A stretch of 64,000 nucleotides of DNA, taken from NCBI RefSeq assembly GCF_002002735.1, contig NZ_MUNY01000078.1:62001-126000 (forward strand). The letters are read 5' to 3'. Each line of letters begins with the position of its first letter. Position 1 is the first letter of the stretch. This stretch comes from Algoriphagus sp. A40 (lineage in GTDB: Bacteria > Bacteroidota > Bacteroidia > Cytophagales > Cyclobacteriaceae). Below are positions 35,957-43,988 of the stretch, in pieces. The notes beneath the pieces are model-generated. The model was not told the DNA's origin. It did not search any database and was given only the letters and a program-made list of their open reading frames with translations. The position numbers and the translations under genes were made by a program.

Positions 35957-37321
35957 TCAGTTTGCCATTTCGATACTTCGTCTGATCAGTTTGTCAAAGT
36001 AGTTTCCGTTTCCCGGACCGTACCAGTTCATTTCCCGGACCTCATGAAAGCGCTCGTCGTAGAGTTCATCTGGCGTGATGTAGCCAATATAGCCACCGTT
36101 GAAGGTTGTGATGATCAGCTGAAGGTTGTTTTCTTTGGCCAACTTATCCCATTTTTCATAGAAAACTCCGGAAAGTTCTCCACTTGACGAGATCAATAAG
36201 AGATTGCCAATTTTGGTGATGTCAAGGTGGGGGTTTGTTTCTCCCAAGAGGTAGTTGAATAACCAAGGTCGGATTCGCAGGTTATCGGAAATTCTCAGGT
36301 GTGGCGCACGAAGGCTTAATTCCAGACGGGAATGGGTAATCCTTGGGTTCTTCAAAGTAGAAAATTGGGTCATTCGCAGCCAAATGGCCGAATCCAGGCT
36401 GGCAGCATATTGCTTCACGTTATCAGGAGTGTTTCCCGGAGCAATCGGGCGGTGACTGCCGACAGTCCCTGCGGCAAAGAGGGCAAATTCGTATTCCCGT
36501 TCTTCCATCGCTTGGTTAAGGAATTTGGGATAATCTCCAGACAATCCCATGAACTTTGAACTCAGGCAGGTGGCATGGGCAGAATAGGTGAAAATGGTCG
36601 CTTTTTTTCCGTCTTTTTTGGTGAAAATAAGTTGTCTGACAAAGGGGTCGAAAGGACCATCTTTGATAAAGCGGTTGGCGACATACTTTCCTGCGTCAAT
36701 TTTTCGATAGCTCAATGACACCGTATCAAGCGATGTGATCGAGGCTTGGAGTGCGGTGATGCTTTTTTCCACCAATAGATCCACCACCTGTTGGTCATAG
36801 CCGCCAAAAGCCATTTCACCCAAAGGGCCTGGCATATAGCCTCCCATACCGGAGTGTGTGTGTGTGGCGGTGAAAATCAGTTGATCGGGTGTAATCCCAG
36901 CCTCGTTAATTCCTTTTTCGACTGCTTTTGCCAAGGCTGGATGGACGATCAGCAACTCGAAATTAAGCCATGCGATCCGGGTTTTTCCATTGCTCAGGGT
37001 GATTGCTTTCACAAAACTGCTGTCTTGGACAAATTCGTATGGACCGCGGGGGGCATAGCCGACCAGATCCACGGGATTTTCCGGAGTGACATTGGCTTTT
37101 CCCCAGCCAGCCAGCCAAAAATCCCCTTCCGAACCCTGCCAGGGGGTATTTTCCAATCTTTCAAAAGTTTCCCGGTAAAAATCCTGTGACTCAATTGGAG
37201 AACGGTCTACTGTTGTGAAAAGGGCCAATCCGATGAGTAAGAAAATAAGAAAAGCCCCCAAGGTGATCTGGAGGGCTTTTTTCAGTGTTTTGGATAAAAA
37301 TGAACGGGAGTCTTTTTGCAT
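35957..37321 (-). CDS. Neutral/alkaline ceramidase-like hydrolase, N-terminal domain
   Basis: This 454-residue protein has an N-terminal membrane helix (LKKALQITLGAFLIFLLIGL) and then GWGKANVTPENPVDLVGYAPRG, the characteristic start of neutral/alkaline non-lysosomal ceramidase. Next come IFTATHTHSGMGGYMPG, whose His residues match the zinc site, and TYSAHATCLSS. The C-terminal half is shorter than in full ceramidases (about 650-700 residues). The family hydrolyses ceramide to sphingosine and fatty acid; a different amide substrate is possible. A 7-bp tandem repeat lies 34-82 bp upstream of its start, in the place of a promoter or leader. Confidence 0.8.
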   Translation of the reverse strand: MQKDSRSFLSKTLKKALQITLGAFLIFLLIGLALFTTVDRSPIESQDFYRETFERLENTPWQGSEGDFWLAGWGKANVTPENPVDLVGYAPRGPYEFVQDSSFVKAITLSNGKTRIAWLNFELLIVHPALAKAVEKGINEAGITPDQLIFTATHTHSGMGGYMPGPLGEMAFGGYDQQVVDLLVEKSITALQASITSLDTVSLSYRKIDAGKYVANRFIKDGPFDPFVRQLIFTKKDGKKATIFTYSAHATCLSSKFMGLSGDYPKFLNQAMEEREYEFALFAAGTVGSHRPIAPGNTPDNVKQYAASLDSAIWLRMTQFSTLKNPRITHSRLELSLRAPHLRISDNLRIRPWLFNYLLGETNPHLDITKIGNLLLISSSGELSGVFYEKWDKLAKENNLQLIITTFNGGYIGYITPDELYDERFHEVREMNWYGPGNGNYFDKLIRRSIEMAN

Positions 37322-37354
37322 GTTTGGCTATTCAAAAAGAATGAATTTCAATTA

Positions 37355-37403
37355 AATATCGAATATCGAATATCGAATATCGAATATCGAATATCGAATA
37401 TCG
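37355..37403. repeat. 7-bp tandem repeat AATATCG, seven copies
   Basis: Seven exact copies of AATATCG, 49 bp, lie between the purM stop (37410) and the ceramidase-like start (37321). Only 33 bp separate the repeat from that start codon, so copy-number changes by slippage would alter promoter or leader spacing. Confidence 0.85.
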
Positions 37404-37409
37404 AATAAA

Positions 37410-38573
37410 TCAATACTCAAAGGTTCCATATTGACTTTGAATCGTGACCTTTTTGCCTTCATGAGGTTCCACGCGACCGATGATTTGGGCCTCCACTCCA
37501 TAGGATTCTGAGATGTCAATGATTTCTTCGGCATAGCGCTCATCGACGTAGATTTCCATGCGGTGACCCATGTTGAAGACCTTGTACATTTCTTTCCAAT
37601 CCGTCCCGCTTTCCTCCTGAATGATCTTAAACAATGGGGGAGTTTCAAACAAATTATCCTTGACCACATGCACATTGTCCACAAAATGCAGGACTTTGGT
37701 CTGGGCGCCACCACTGCAATGAACCAGTCCATGGATATGGGGTCGAAGGTAGTTGAGCACATCGACCATAATTGGCGCGTAAGTTCGGGTAGGAGAAAGT
37801 ACCAGCTTGCCCATATTCACCGTGGCACCGGGAGCGGCATCGGTGAGGTTGTATTTTCCGCTGTAAACCAAACTGTCAGGAACTGCAGGATCGAAACTTT
37901 CGGGATATTTTGTTTTCAGGACTTTGTTAAAGACATCGTGTCTGGCCGAAGTCAGGCCGTTGCTTCCCATGCCTCCGTTGTATTCGGTTTCATAATTTGC
38001 CTGACCGAAAGAAGACAAGCCGACGATCACGTCTCCGCCTTGAATTTTGTCATTGGAGATGACTTCATCGCGGCGCATCCGGCAGGTCACCGTGCTGTCC
38101 ACGATGATAGTTCGGACCAGGTCTCCCACATCAGCAGTTTCTCCGCCAGTCAGTACGACGTTGACGCCGTTGTCACGGAGCATCTGCAGCACTTCCTCTG
38201 TTCCCTGAATGATGGCCGAGATCACCTCTCCCGGAACCAGATTTTTGTTTCTCCCGATTGTGGAGGAAACCAAAATGTTATTGATCGCACCCACGCAGAG
38301 GAGGTCGTCGGTATTCATGATGATGGCGTCCTGAGCAATCCCTTTCCAAACGCTCAGATCTCCCGTTTCTTTCCAATAGAGATAGGCCAAGGAAGACTTG
38401 GTGCCGGCCCCGTCCGCATGCATGATGTTGCAGAAGAGCGGGTCATTGCCAAGTGTGTCTTCTACTATTTTGCAGAAAGCTTTTGGAAAAAGCCCTTTAT
38501 CCAACTTGGAAATGGCATTATGGACGTCTTCTTTGGATGCGGAAACTCCGCGCTGCATGTAGCGCTCGTTCAT
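37410..38573 (-). CDS. purM: Phosphoribosylformylglycinamidine cyclo-ligase (AIR synthetase)
   Basis: This 387-residue protein is AIR synthetase (PurM), a purine pathway enzyme that closes the imidazole ring using ATP. MHADGAGTKSSLAYLYW is the ATP-binding start of the PurM fold, NTDDLLCVGA and VLTGGETADVGDLV are the conserved blocks, and GLVHCSGGAQTK closes the C-terminal part. I chose ATG 38573 (MNERYMQRGVS). The frame is open upstream to 38648, but those 25 codons are translated from the GGAAGATT repeat and are not part of the protein. Bacteroidota versions are longer than in E. coli (345), as seen here. Confidence 0.93.
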   Translation of the reverse strand: MNERYMQRGVSASKEDVHNAISKLDKGLFPKAFCKIVEDTLGNDPLFCNIMHADGAGTKSSLAYLYWKETGDLSVWKGIAQDAIIMNTDDLLCVGAINNILVSSTIGRNKNLVPGEVISAIIQGTEEVLQMLRDNGVNVVLTGGETADVGDLVRTIIVDSTVTCRMRRDEVISNDKIQGGDVIVGLSSFGQANYETEYNGGMGSNGLTSARHDVFNKVLKTKYPESFDPAVPDSLVYSGKYNLTDAAPGATVNMGKLVLSPTRTYAPIMVDVLNYLRPHIHGLVHCSGGAQTKVLHFVDNVHVVKDNLFETPPLFKIIQEESGTDWKEMYKVFNMGHRMEIYVDERYAEEIIDISESYGVEAQIIGRVEPHEGKKVTIQSQYGTFEY

Positions 38574-38607
38574 GGCGGGGAAAGATTTGGTTGGGGCAAA
38601 GGTAAGG

Positions 38608-38697
38608 ATTGGAAGATTGAAAAATTGGAAGATTGGAAAATTACTCACCCAAGGCAGATGATTTAAAAACCTCTGACCGCCAGACGGGCGGTTTTAA
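38608..38697. repeat. GGAAGATTG repeat with CCGCC hairpin
   Basis: ATTGGAAGATTGAAAAATTG continues into a second GGAAGATTGG, followed about 50 bp later by CCGCC-AGACG-GGCGG (5-bp stem) and TTTT. Similar to the element at 30695. It forms the upstream region of both purM and vapB. Confidence 0.5.
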
Positions 38698-38726
38698 AGT
38701 GATAAGAAAAACCTTTTCCAGTGAAG

Positions 38727-38753
38727 TGTGTATATTTATAAAAAACATACACA
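38727..38753. promoter_or_regulatory. Candidate VapB operator
   Basis: TGTGTAT at 38727-38733 and ATACACA at 38747-38753 form a 7-bp inverted repeat with a 13-nt spacer; the last A is the first base of the vapB start codon. VapB antitoxins commonly repress their own operon by binding such palindromes. Confidence 0.5.
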
Positions 38754-38956
38754 TGAGAACGAATATTGAGATAGACGATGAGTTGATCAAGGAGGCAATG
38801 AAGCTGACCGGAATCACCACCAAAAAGGCAGCTGTAGAGACAGCACTCAAGCAGATGGTTTCCCTGAAAAAGCAGGAGCGGCTAAAAGATTTGAGGGGAA
38901 AATTGAAATGGGAAGGAAATCTGGACGAAATGAGAGAAGGCCGTGATTTTGGTTGA
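38753..38956 (+). CDS. vapB: VapB-type antitoxin
   Basis: This 67-residue protein starts at ATG 38753: RTNIEIDDELIKEAMKLTG is the ribbon-helix-helix DNA-binding part, TKKAAVETALKQMV its second helix, and the charged tail binds the toxin. A longer frame open from 38633 is rejected since it starts in repeat DNA. It overlaps vapC by 14 bp, the usual sign of translational coupling. The pair was probably inserted here next to the repeat; no other mobile gene is adjacent. Confidence 0.9.
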   Translation: MRTNIEIDDELIKEAMKLTGITTKKAAVETALKQMVSLKKQERLKDLRGKLKWEGNLDEMREGRDFG

Positions 38957-39335
38957 TAGCTCGGTTTGGATTGACTATTTCAACGGTGTGGAAACCAAAC
39001 AGACAAATTTTGTCTACCAAGAGATTGGCGCTGTTGAATTTGCAATTGGAGACTTAATTTATGGGGAAGTAATGCAGGGTTTTAAAGCTGATCGTGACTT
39101 TCAGATTGGTCACGATTTTTTTGAGGATATTCCTTTCCTTTTGCTGGTGAATAAAGAATTATCACTCAAATCCGCTCAGAATTATCGGTTTCTGCGGAAG
39201 AAAGGAATCACTATCCGTAAGACCATCGATTGCTTCATAGCTACTTTTTGCATAGAAAAAAGACTCCCCTTATTGCAGTCTGACAAAGATTTTGAGCCTT
39301 TTGTGGAGCATCTGGGGCTAAAGTCCATTTTTTAA
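38943..39335 (+). CDS. vapC: VapC-type PIN-domain toxin
   Basis: This 130-residue protein starts at a GTG at 38943, the only start that keeps the family N-terminus (ILVDSSVWIDYF). The PIN-domain acidic residues are seen as Asp5, Glu42, Asp96 and Asp114/Asp116 (QSDKDF). VapC toxins are Mg2+-dependent ribonucleases that cut tRNA or rRNA and are held inactive by VapB. The target here is unknown. The reading frames and active-site residues are intact, so the system is likely functional. Confidence 0.9.
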   Translation: MILVDSSVWIDYFNGVETKQTNFVYQEIGAVEFAIGDLIYGEVMQGFKADRDFQIGHDFFEDIPFLLLVNKELSLKSAQNYRFLRKKGITIRKTIDCFIATFCIEKRLPLLQSDKDFEPFVEHLGLKSIF

Positions 39336-39431
39336 AACCTGACTTCTAAATTCAAAAAATACGGGTAAGACTCGGGTTTGTGCTGTAAATCAAAATTCGG
39401 AAATCATAATTTCAAAAAACCTTTACAAAGA

Positions 39432-39455
39432 AAAAGGCCCTAAAAAAGGCCTTTT
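39432..39455. terminator. Hairpin terminator between vapC and the M24 peptidase gene
   Basis: AAAAGGCC, loop CTAAAAAA, GGCCTTTT: an 8-bp stem flanked by A/T runs. It can serve both the minus-strand peptidase gene and the plus-strand vapBC operon. Confidence 0.7.
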
Positions 39456-39480
39456 CCAAAACTCAGAATAATCATCTCTT

Positions 39481-40815
39481 TCACTTTTTCCCAACCAAAA
39501 TCAACTCCTCCTGAGGGGCGATCAAGTATTCCGCTCCGGTGTCAGTAACGACAGCCATTTCCTCCACTGAGATAGTTTTTTCGGTTCCGTCAGCCTGCTT
39601 CCAGCAATGAAATCCATCGAAAGCGAATGTCATCCCTTTCTTCAACAATTTTTGAGCGGCAGGTCTTGGAGTGGGAATCCTTGCACCCCCGAGATTTGGA
39701 CCCACATCATGGGCCACATAACCAACCGGGTGTCCGGTGCTCCAAGGGACATATAGAGAACCATTGGCGTCCATCAAGTCGCGTTGGGCGCGGTCAACAT
39801 CTTCACCTTTGACTCCCGGTTTCATCGCAGCAAGTGCGATTCGACTTCCGGCTTTACCATTTTCCCAGTATTTCTGAATATCCGCCGGAGCTTCAGTTTC
39901 TCCATCTTTGAGTACATAGGCAAATCTCTGGATATCGCTCACCCAGATTCCATAGAGTTTGACCCCAAAATCAGTCTGAATTACATCTCCGGGCATGATC
40001 ACTTTGTCCGTGGCATGGGAATGGCCACGATCCGGACCCGAATTGACATTGGGGTTTTGATCCGGATGCCATGCATCGGTCACTCCGTATTCTGCCATTT
40101 TGGCCTTGAGAAATTTAGCCACATCGGCATCGGTGGTTTTTCCGGGTTCGATCATGGCATAGGCTTCGACCTGAAAGTCAGCAGCAAGCTGGGCTGCTTT
40201 TTTCATCACTTCCACTTCTTCGGGAAGCTTAATAGATAGCCATTCATATACCAAGTTAGTGGATGAAACGAGTTTGGATGCATCCGGGCCCATCAATTCG
40301 GCCAATTCCAGGTATTGGCTGTGAGAAATTCCGTCTGCCATTTCATTGCTTTCAGAGGTGTTTACCGCGATGGTTTTAAAACCTTTCTCTTTCACAAAGG
40401 CGACTGCTTTTGCGAGAGCTGATTCTCCTCTGGGTACCCGTTCTACTTTTTCATGAATATCGAGTTCATCCAGTGCAGTGGCTTCTCCATCCGGCGAAAA
40501 AACCAGGGAATGGAAGCCTGATTCATCCTGGTAAAAAAGGAATGCAGCAGATCCGCTAGCGTTTTCGCCACCGACATGGGTTGCGATCGGATCATTGTGA
40601 TTTTCCCGGCAGATAACCAGCCAAGAGTCAACTCCGGCATTTTTCAATGCATCAGGAAGGAGTTGATTGATTCGTTTTTTGCGGATTTCCGGCCAGGGAT
40701 TTTCTCCCCAATAGTTGGCAGGAATGACTTTCTCTTCCTGGGGTTCTGTCTTTTGGGTAGGTTGACAGGCCCAGATGACTCCCAAAAGGGAAAAAAGCAA
40801 CAGATTAATTTTCAT
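39481..40815 (-). CDS. M24-family metallopeptidase (Xaa-Pro peptidase-like) lipoprotein
   Basis: This 444-residue protein has a lipobox (LLGVIWAC, Cys17). The N-terminal creatinase-like half (residues 40-190) is followed by the pita-bread metal domain: QTDFGVKLYGIWVSDIQRF (two metal-binding Asp), the GHPVGYVAHDVGPNLGG region (His) and SVEEMAVVTD (Glu). This is a Xaa-Pro aminopeptidase-type enzyme facing the periplasm or cell surface. It stands alone, with a terminator downstream and a 176-bp AT-rich gap to bshA on the other side. Confidence 0.9.
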   Translation of the reverse strand: MKINLLLFSLLGVIWACQPTQKTEPQEEKVIPANYWGENPWPEIRKKRINQLLPDALKNAGVDSWLVICRENHNDPIATHVGGENASGSAAFLFYQDESGFHSLVFSPDGEATALDELDIHEKVERVPRGESALAKAVAFVKEKGFKTIAVNTSESNEMADGISHSQYLELAELMGPDASKLVSSTNLVYEWLSIKLPEEVEVMKKAAQLAADFQVEAYAMIEPGKTTDADVAKFLKAKMAEYGVTDAWHPDQNPNVNSGPDRGHSHATDKVIMPGDVIQTDFGVKLYGIWVSDIQRFAYVLKDGETEAPADIQKYWENGKAGSRIALAAMKPGVKGEDVDRAQRDLMDANGSLYVPWSTGHPVGYVAHDVGPNLGGARIPTPRPAAQKLLKKGMTFAFDGFHCWKQADGTEKTISVEEMAVVTDTGAEYLIAPQEELILVGKK

Positions 40816-40991
40816 GGTGAAATTTGGTTCTCGTGAAAATAGGAAGGAATTTTTGTCTGGAAAAAGTATTTTTTTTTACCCCAAGTTCTTAACAATCAGT
40901 ACTGGCGGGATTAATTAATGTTAATTTGAACAAAACAAGTACAGAATCGTGTTTAAGACCAAATCCCCTTAAATCCGAGAGTCGGAATCCA

Positions 40992-42131
40992 ATGAAAATA
41001 GGAATTGTCTGTTACCCCACCTTTGGGGGAAGTGGTGTGGTAGCCACCGAACTGGGTAAAGGCCTGGCCAAAGTAGGTCACGAAGTTCATTTCATCACCT
41101 ACAAGCAGCCGATGAGGCTGGATTTTTTCAGCGAAAATCTCTTTTACCACGAGGTAGATATCAAAAGTTATCCGCTTTTCGAATTTGCTCCATACGAGCT
41201 TGCTCTTGCCAGTAAAATGGTCAGTGTGGTCAAGTATGAAAACCTGGATTTACTGCATGTGCATTATGCGATTCCTCATGCTTCGGCGGCTTATATGGCC
41301 AAACAAATCCTGAAAACAGAAGGCATCCAGATTCCGGTGGTGACAACCCTTCACGGAACAGATATTACTTTGGTTGGTAAAGATCCTAGCTACGAGCCCG
41401 TAGTCACCTTTTCAATCAACCAATCAGACGGAGTTACTGCTGTATCTGCAGATCTGAGAAGAGAGACTTACGAGCATTTCGATATCAAAAGAGAGATCGA
41501 AGTGATCCCCAACTTTATCGATCTGGAACGCTTCAAGAGACAGCGCAAAGAGCACTTCAAAATGGCTATTTGTCCAAATGGAGAAAAATTACTTGTTCAT
41601 ACTTCCAACTTCCGAAAGGTGAAGCGCGTGGAGGATGTCATCCATGTATTCTACGAGGTGAGAAAATCTATGCCTGTCAAGTTGCTGCTTGTAGGGGATG
41701 GACCTGAGCGAGATCGGATGGAGCGCCTTTGCCGTACTCTGGGAACTTGCGACGATATCCGGTTTTTGGGGAAACTCGATGCAGTAGAAGAAGTGTTGTC
41801 TGTCGCTGATTTGTTTCTAATGCCTTCCGAAAAAGAAAGTTTTGGTCTTGCTGCGCTTGAGGCGATGGCTTGTGAGGTACCGGTTTTGTCATCCAACGCG
41901 GGAGGAATCCCAGAATTGAATGTGGATGGTGTGACTGGCTTTGTCTGTAACATTGGCGACGTGGAGGATATGACAGCAAAGGCTAAGATTATTTTGGACG
42001 ATGTGAATCTTCCAGGGTTCAAAGAAAGGGCCCTCGCCCGAGCCAAGGAATTTGACATTGACCAAATTCTCCCCATGTATGTGGCTTATTATGAGAAGAC
42101 AATAGCTTCTACCCTGAGTGCTGTAGGATAA
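40992..42131 (+). CDS. bshA: Bacillithiol synthesis glycosyltransferase BshA
   Basis: This 379-residue GT-B glycosyltransferase is read from ATG 40992 (an in-frame start 66 bp upstream would add residues not in the family). MKIGIVCYPTFGGSGVVATELG is the BshA N-terminus, HYAIPHASAAYMAK the middle signature, and EKESFGLAALEAMACEVPVL the GT4 C-terminal motif. It joins N-acetylglucosamine from UDP-GlcNAc to L-malate, the first step of bacillithiol. bshB and bshC are not in the window, and no operon partner is evident. Confidence 0.94.
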   Translation: MKIGIVCYPTFGGSGVVATELGKGLAKVGHEVHFITYKQPMRLDFFSENLFYHEVDIKSYPLFEFAPYELALASKMVSVVKYENLDLLHVHYAIPHASAAYMAKQILKTEGIQIPVVTTLHGTDITLVGKDPSYEPVVTFSINQSDGVTAVSADLRRETYEHFDIKREIEVIPNFIDLERFKRQRKEHFKMAICPNGEKLLVHTSNFRKVKRVEDVIHVFYEVRKSMPVKLLLVGDGPERDRMERLCRTLGTCDDIRFLGKLDAVEEVLSVADLFLMPSEKESFGLAALEAMACEVPVLSSNAGGIPELNVDGVTGFVCNIGDVEDMTAKAKIILDDVNLPGFKERALARAKEFDIDQILPMYVAYYEKTIASTLSAVG

Positions 42132-42181
42132 ATATTGATGTAAATCATTTTTTATTTGGCATACTCAAACTTCAAATACCT

Positions 42182-42189
42182 TACCTTTG
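42182..42189 (+). promoter_or_regulatory. Candidate Bacteroidota promoter (TACCTTTG)
   Basis: TACCTTTG fits the -7 consensus TAnnTTTG, with a TTTG at 42155-42158 in the -33 region, 23 nt away (slightly longer than the usual spacing). It could serve the hydroxylase gene at 42369 with a leader of about 175 nt. Confidence 0.4.
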
Positions 42190-42368
42190 CATATATGGCA
42201 AGCCGATGAGGACTCGTATTTCATCTACTGCCTTAATTTACTATTGAGCTATAAAATCGAGCATGACTTAAGCGTCACACAGAGTGATGATTTTCTACCA
42301 TGCGAGAATCCTCCTGATAGCCCCTATTGTTATCGGGGGAGGACCTTTGAAAATCAAATTATAATCAG

Positions 42369-42995
42369 ATGAAAAAGATTGGAAGATTGGACAAACCCGA
42401 TAATTTCGGCTCTGCCAAGATGTTTTCTAATCCATTTTTGGAGAAGATTTCCAGAACCCACATTTTGGTGCCGATTACCTTATTTGCGCTGATCTCTTCT
42501 GTTTCGCTTTATTATGCGATTACAGCTTCAGAGATTGGATTTGGGTTGGGAGTTTTGGTTTTGATTTTGGGAATTTTTGCCTTCACATTTGTGGAATACA
42601 TGATGCACAGGCATTTTTTTCACATGGAACCTGATACGCCAATCAAAGACAAATTGCAATACAGTGTACATGGAGTCCACCATGATTACCCAAGAGATAA
42701 AGACAGGCTGGCCATGCCCCCGTTTGTCAGTGCTGCCTATGCGGCGATATTCTATTTAGTCTTCAGTTTGGTGATGGGAGATTATGCACTTTATTTTCTT
42801 CCAGGTTTTTTGATAGGTTATTCTACCTATCTGGGAGTTCATTACATCGTTCATGCCTTCAATCCTCCCAAGAATTTCCTGAAGGTGCTTTGGGTAAATC
42901 ATGCTATTCACCACTACAAAGATCCTGATACCTCCTTTGGGGTGAGTTCTCCACTTTGGGACTACCTATTGGGGACCATGCCGAAAAAAGATTGA
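42369..42995 (+). CDS. Fatty acid hydroxylase/sterol desaturase-like membrane protein
   Basis: This 208-residue protein has four hydrophobic helices and the di-iron histidine boxes of the family: HRHFFH near residue 80, HGVHHDY near 98, HYIVHAF near 158 and HAIHHY near 178. Residues DKPDNFGSAKMFSNP at the N-terminus recall the start of the Bacteroidota members, so the ATG at 42369 is kept although its first codons resemble the GGAAGATTG repeat. Enzymes of this type hydroxylate the 2-position of fatty acids, often in sphingolipids. Substrate identity is an inference. A strong terminator follows. Confidence 0.85.
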   Translation: MKKIGRLDKPDNFGSAKMFSNPFLEKISRTHILVPITLFALISSVSLYYAITASEIGFGLGVLVLILGIFAFTFVEYMMHRHFFHMEPDTPIKDKLQYSVHGVHHDYPRDKDRLAMPPFVSAAYAAIFYLVFSLVMGDYALYFLPGFLIGYSTYLGVHYIVHAFNPPKNFLKVLWVNHAIHHYKDPDTSFGVSSPLWDYLLGTMPKKD

Positions 42996-42998
42996 AGA

Positions 42999-43024
42999 AA
43001 ACCTCCTCGACAGGAGGTTTTTTT
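42999..43024 (+). terminator. Terminator of the hydroxylase gene
   Basis: AAACCTCCT, loop CGAC, AGGAGGTTT, then TTTT: a 9-bp stem with a U-tract, 4 bp past the stop codon. Confidence 0.9.
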
Positions 43025-43109
43025 ATGAGGAATTCCAAAGGGGCACTTATTCGAATTTTTTTTATGCAGTCCGGATTTCAGGATGGCTGTTGTTGGTTAA
43101 TTTCAGCCC

Positions 43110-43931
43110 ATGACTACTATTTCCATCATTGGCCTGGGCTGGATCGGGGAGCCTTTGGCCGCCAACTTCAAAGAAAAAGGACACCAAGTCAAAGGGTCCA
43201 CCACCAGTGCTGAAAAACAGGAAAAGTTGATAGCCAAAGGAATTGATTCCATTCGCTTTTCACTTAATCCACATCCTGAAGGAATAGGATTCAATGCGCT
43301 CTTTCAGTCGGAGATTTTGGTACTCAACATTCCTCCTCGAACCAGGAGCGGAGACGGAATTTTTCATCTCGAGCAACTCAAATATCTCAGAAGTCTTTTG
43401 GACCGCTCTCCTGTCCGAAAAGTCATCTTTGTCTCCAGCACCGGGGTATATCCCGAAGTGGATTCTGCAGAGGAATACATGGAAGATTTTCCAATCAGTG
43501 TGGAAAATACCGGGAACGATACCCTGTTTCGGGCGGAGCAAAGGATGAACTCTGATAGGAATTACGACCTGACAATCGTCCGTTTTGGAGGCTTACTTGG
43601 GGATGACCGGATTCCCGGAAAGTATTTTTCAGGGAAGGAAAATGTAGCCGGCCATACCCGGGTGAATTTCATTCACAAGCAAGATGCAGTTCGGATGCTT
43701 GCCTGGATTATTGAGAAAGAGCTTTGGAATGAGACTTTTAACGGAGTAGCTCCGGTTCATCCGCTTCGAAGGAATATCTATGAGAAAAATGCTGCTGATT
43801 TGGGCATCGCTCCACCTGCAAGCTATCAGAATGAACCTGATGGAATGGACCGGTTGATTTCTTCTGCCAAGCTTTTGAAAACAGGTTTTGAGTTTGAGTT
43901 TCCGGATCCTTTGGAATTTAAATACCAGTGA
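43110..43931 (+). CDS. NAD(P)-dependent epimerase/dehydratase-like protein
   Basis: This 273-residue Rossmann protein opens TTISIIGLGWIGEPLAANF, a GxGxxG motif of the YeeZ-like extended SDR type. It has IFVSSTGVYPE (SST near residue 110, with the YxxxK Tyr replaced or distant) and ends in a C-terminal domain with TFNGVAPVHPLRRNIYEK. The family uses NAD(P) to modify nucleotide sugars or small metabolites, but the catalytic YxxxK is not clearly present, so it may be non-enzymatic or act differently. It begins 85 bp after the hydroxylase terminator. Confidence 0.72.
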   Translation: MTTISIIGLGWIGEPLAANFKEKGHQVKGSTTSAEKQEKLIAKGIDSIRFSLNPHPEGIGFNALFQSEILVLNIPPRTRSGDGIFHLEQLKYLRSLLDRSPVRKVIFVSSTGVYPEVDSAEEYMEDFPISVENTGNDTLFRAEQRMNSDRNYDLTIVRFGGLLGDDRIPGKYFSGKENVAGHTRVNFIHKQDAVRMLAWIIEKELWNETFNGVAPVHPLRRNIYEKNAADLGIAPPASYQNEPDGMDRLISSAKLLKTGFEFEFPDPLEFKYQ

Positions 43932-43957
43932 ATTCTTGGTGGTGAATCCCAAAAAAT

Positions 43958-43988
43958 CCCCAGAAAATGGGACTTTTGAGGGGTTTTT
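43958..43988 (+). terminator. Possible weak terminator
   Basis: CCCC and GGGG 18 nt apart, followed by TTTTT, between the epimerase-like gene and the convergent lactonase gene. The stem is short, so low confidence. Confidence 0.35.

Noticed and set aside
37355..37403. Short direct repeats as a CRISPR array
   Set aside because: 7-bp units in immediate tandem, with no spacers and no cas genes.
38574..38648. N-terminal extension of purM
   Set aside because: It translates the GGAAGATT repeat and is absent from the AIR synthetase fold.
42187..42372. Open frame of 61 codons upstream of the hydroxylase
   Set aside because: It overlaps a likely promoter and leader and shows no recognisable protein pattern.
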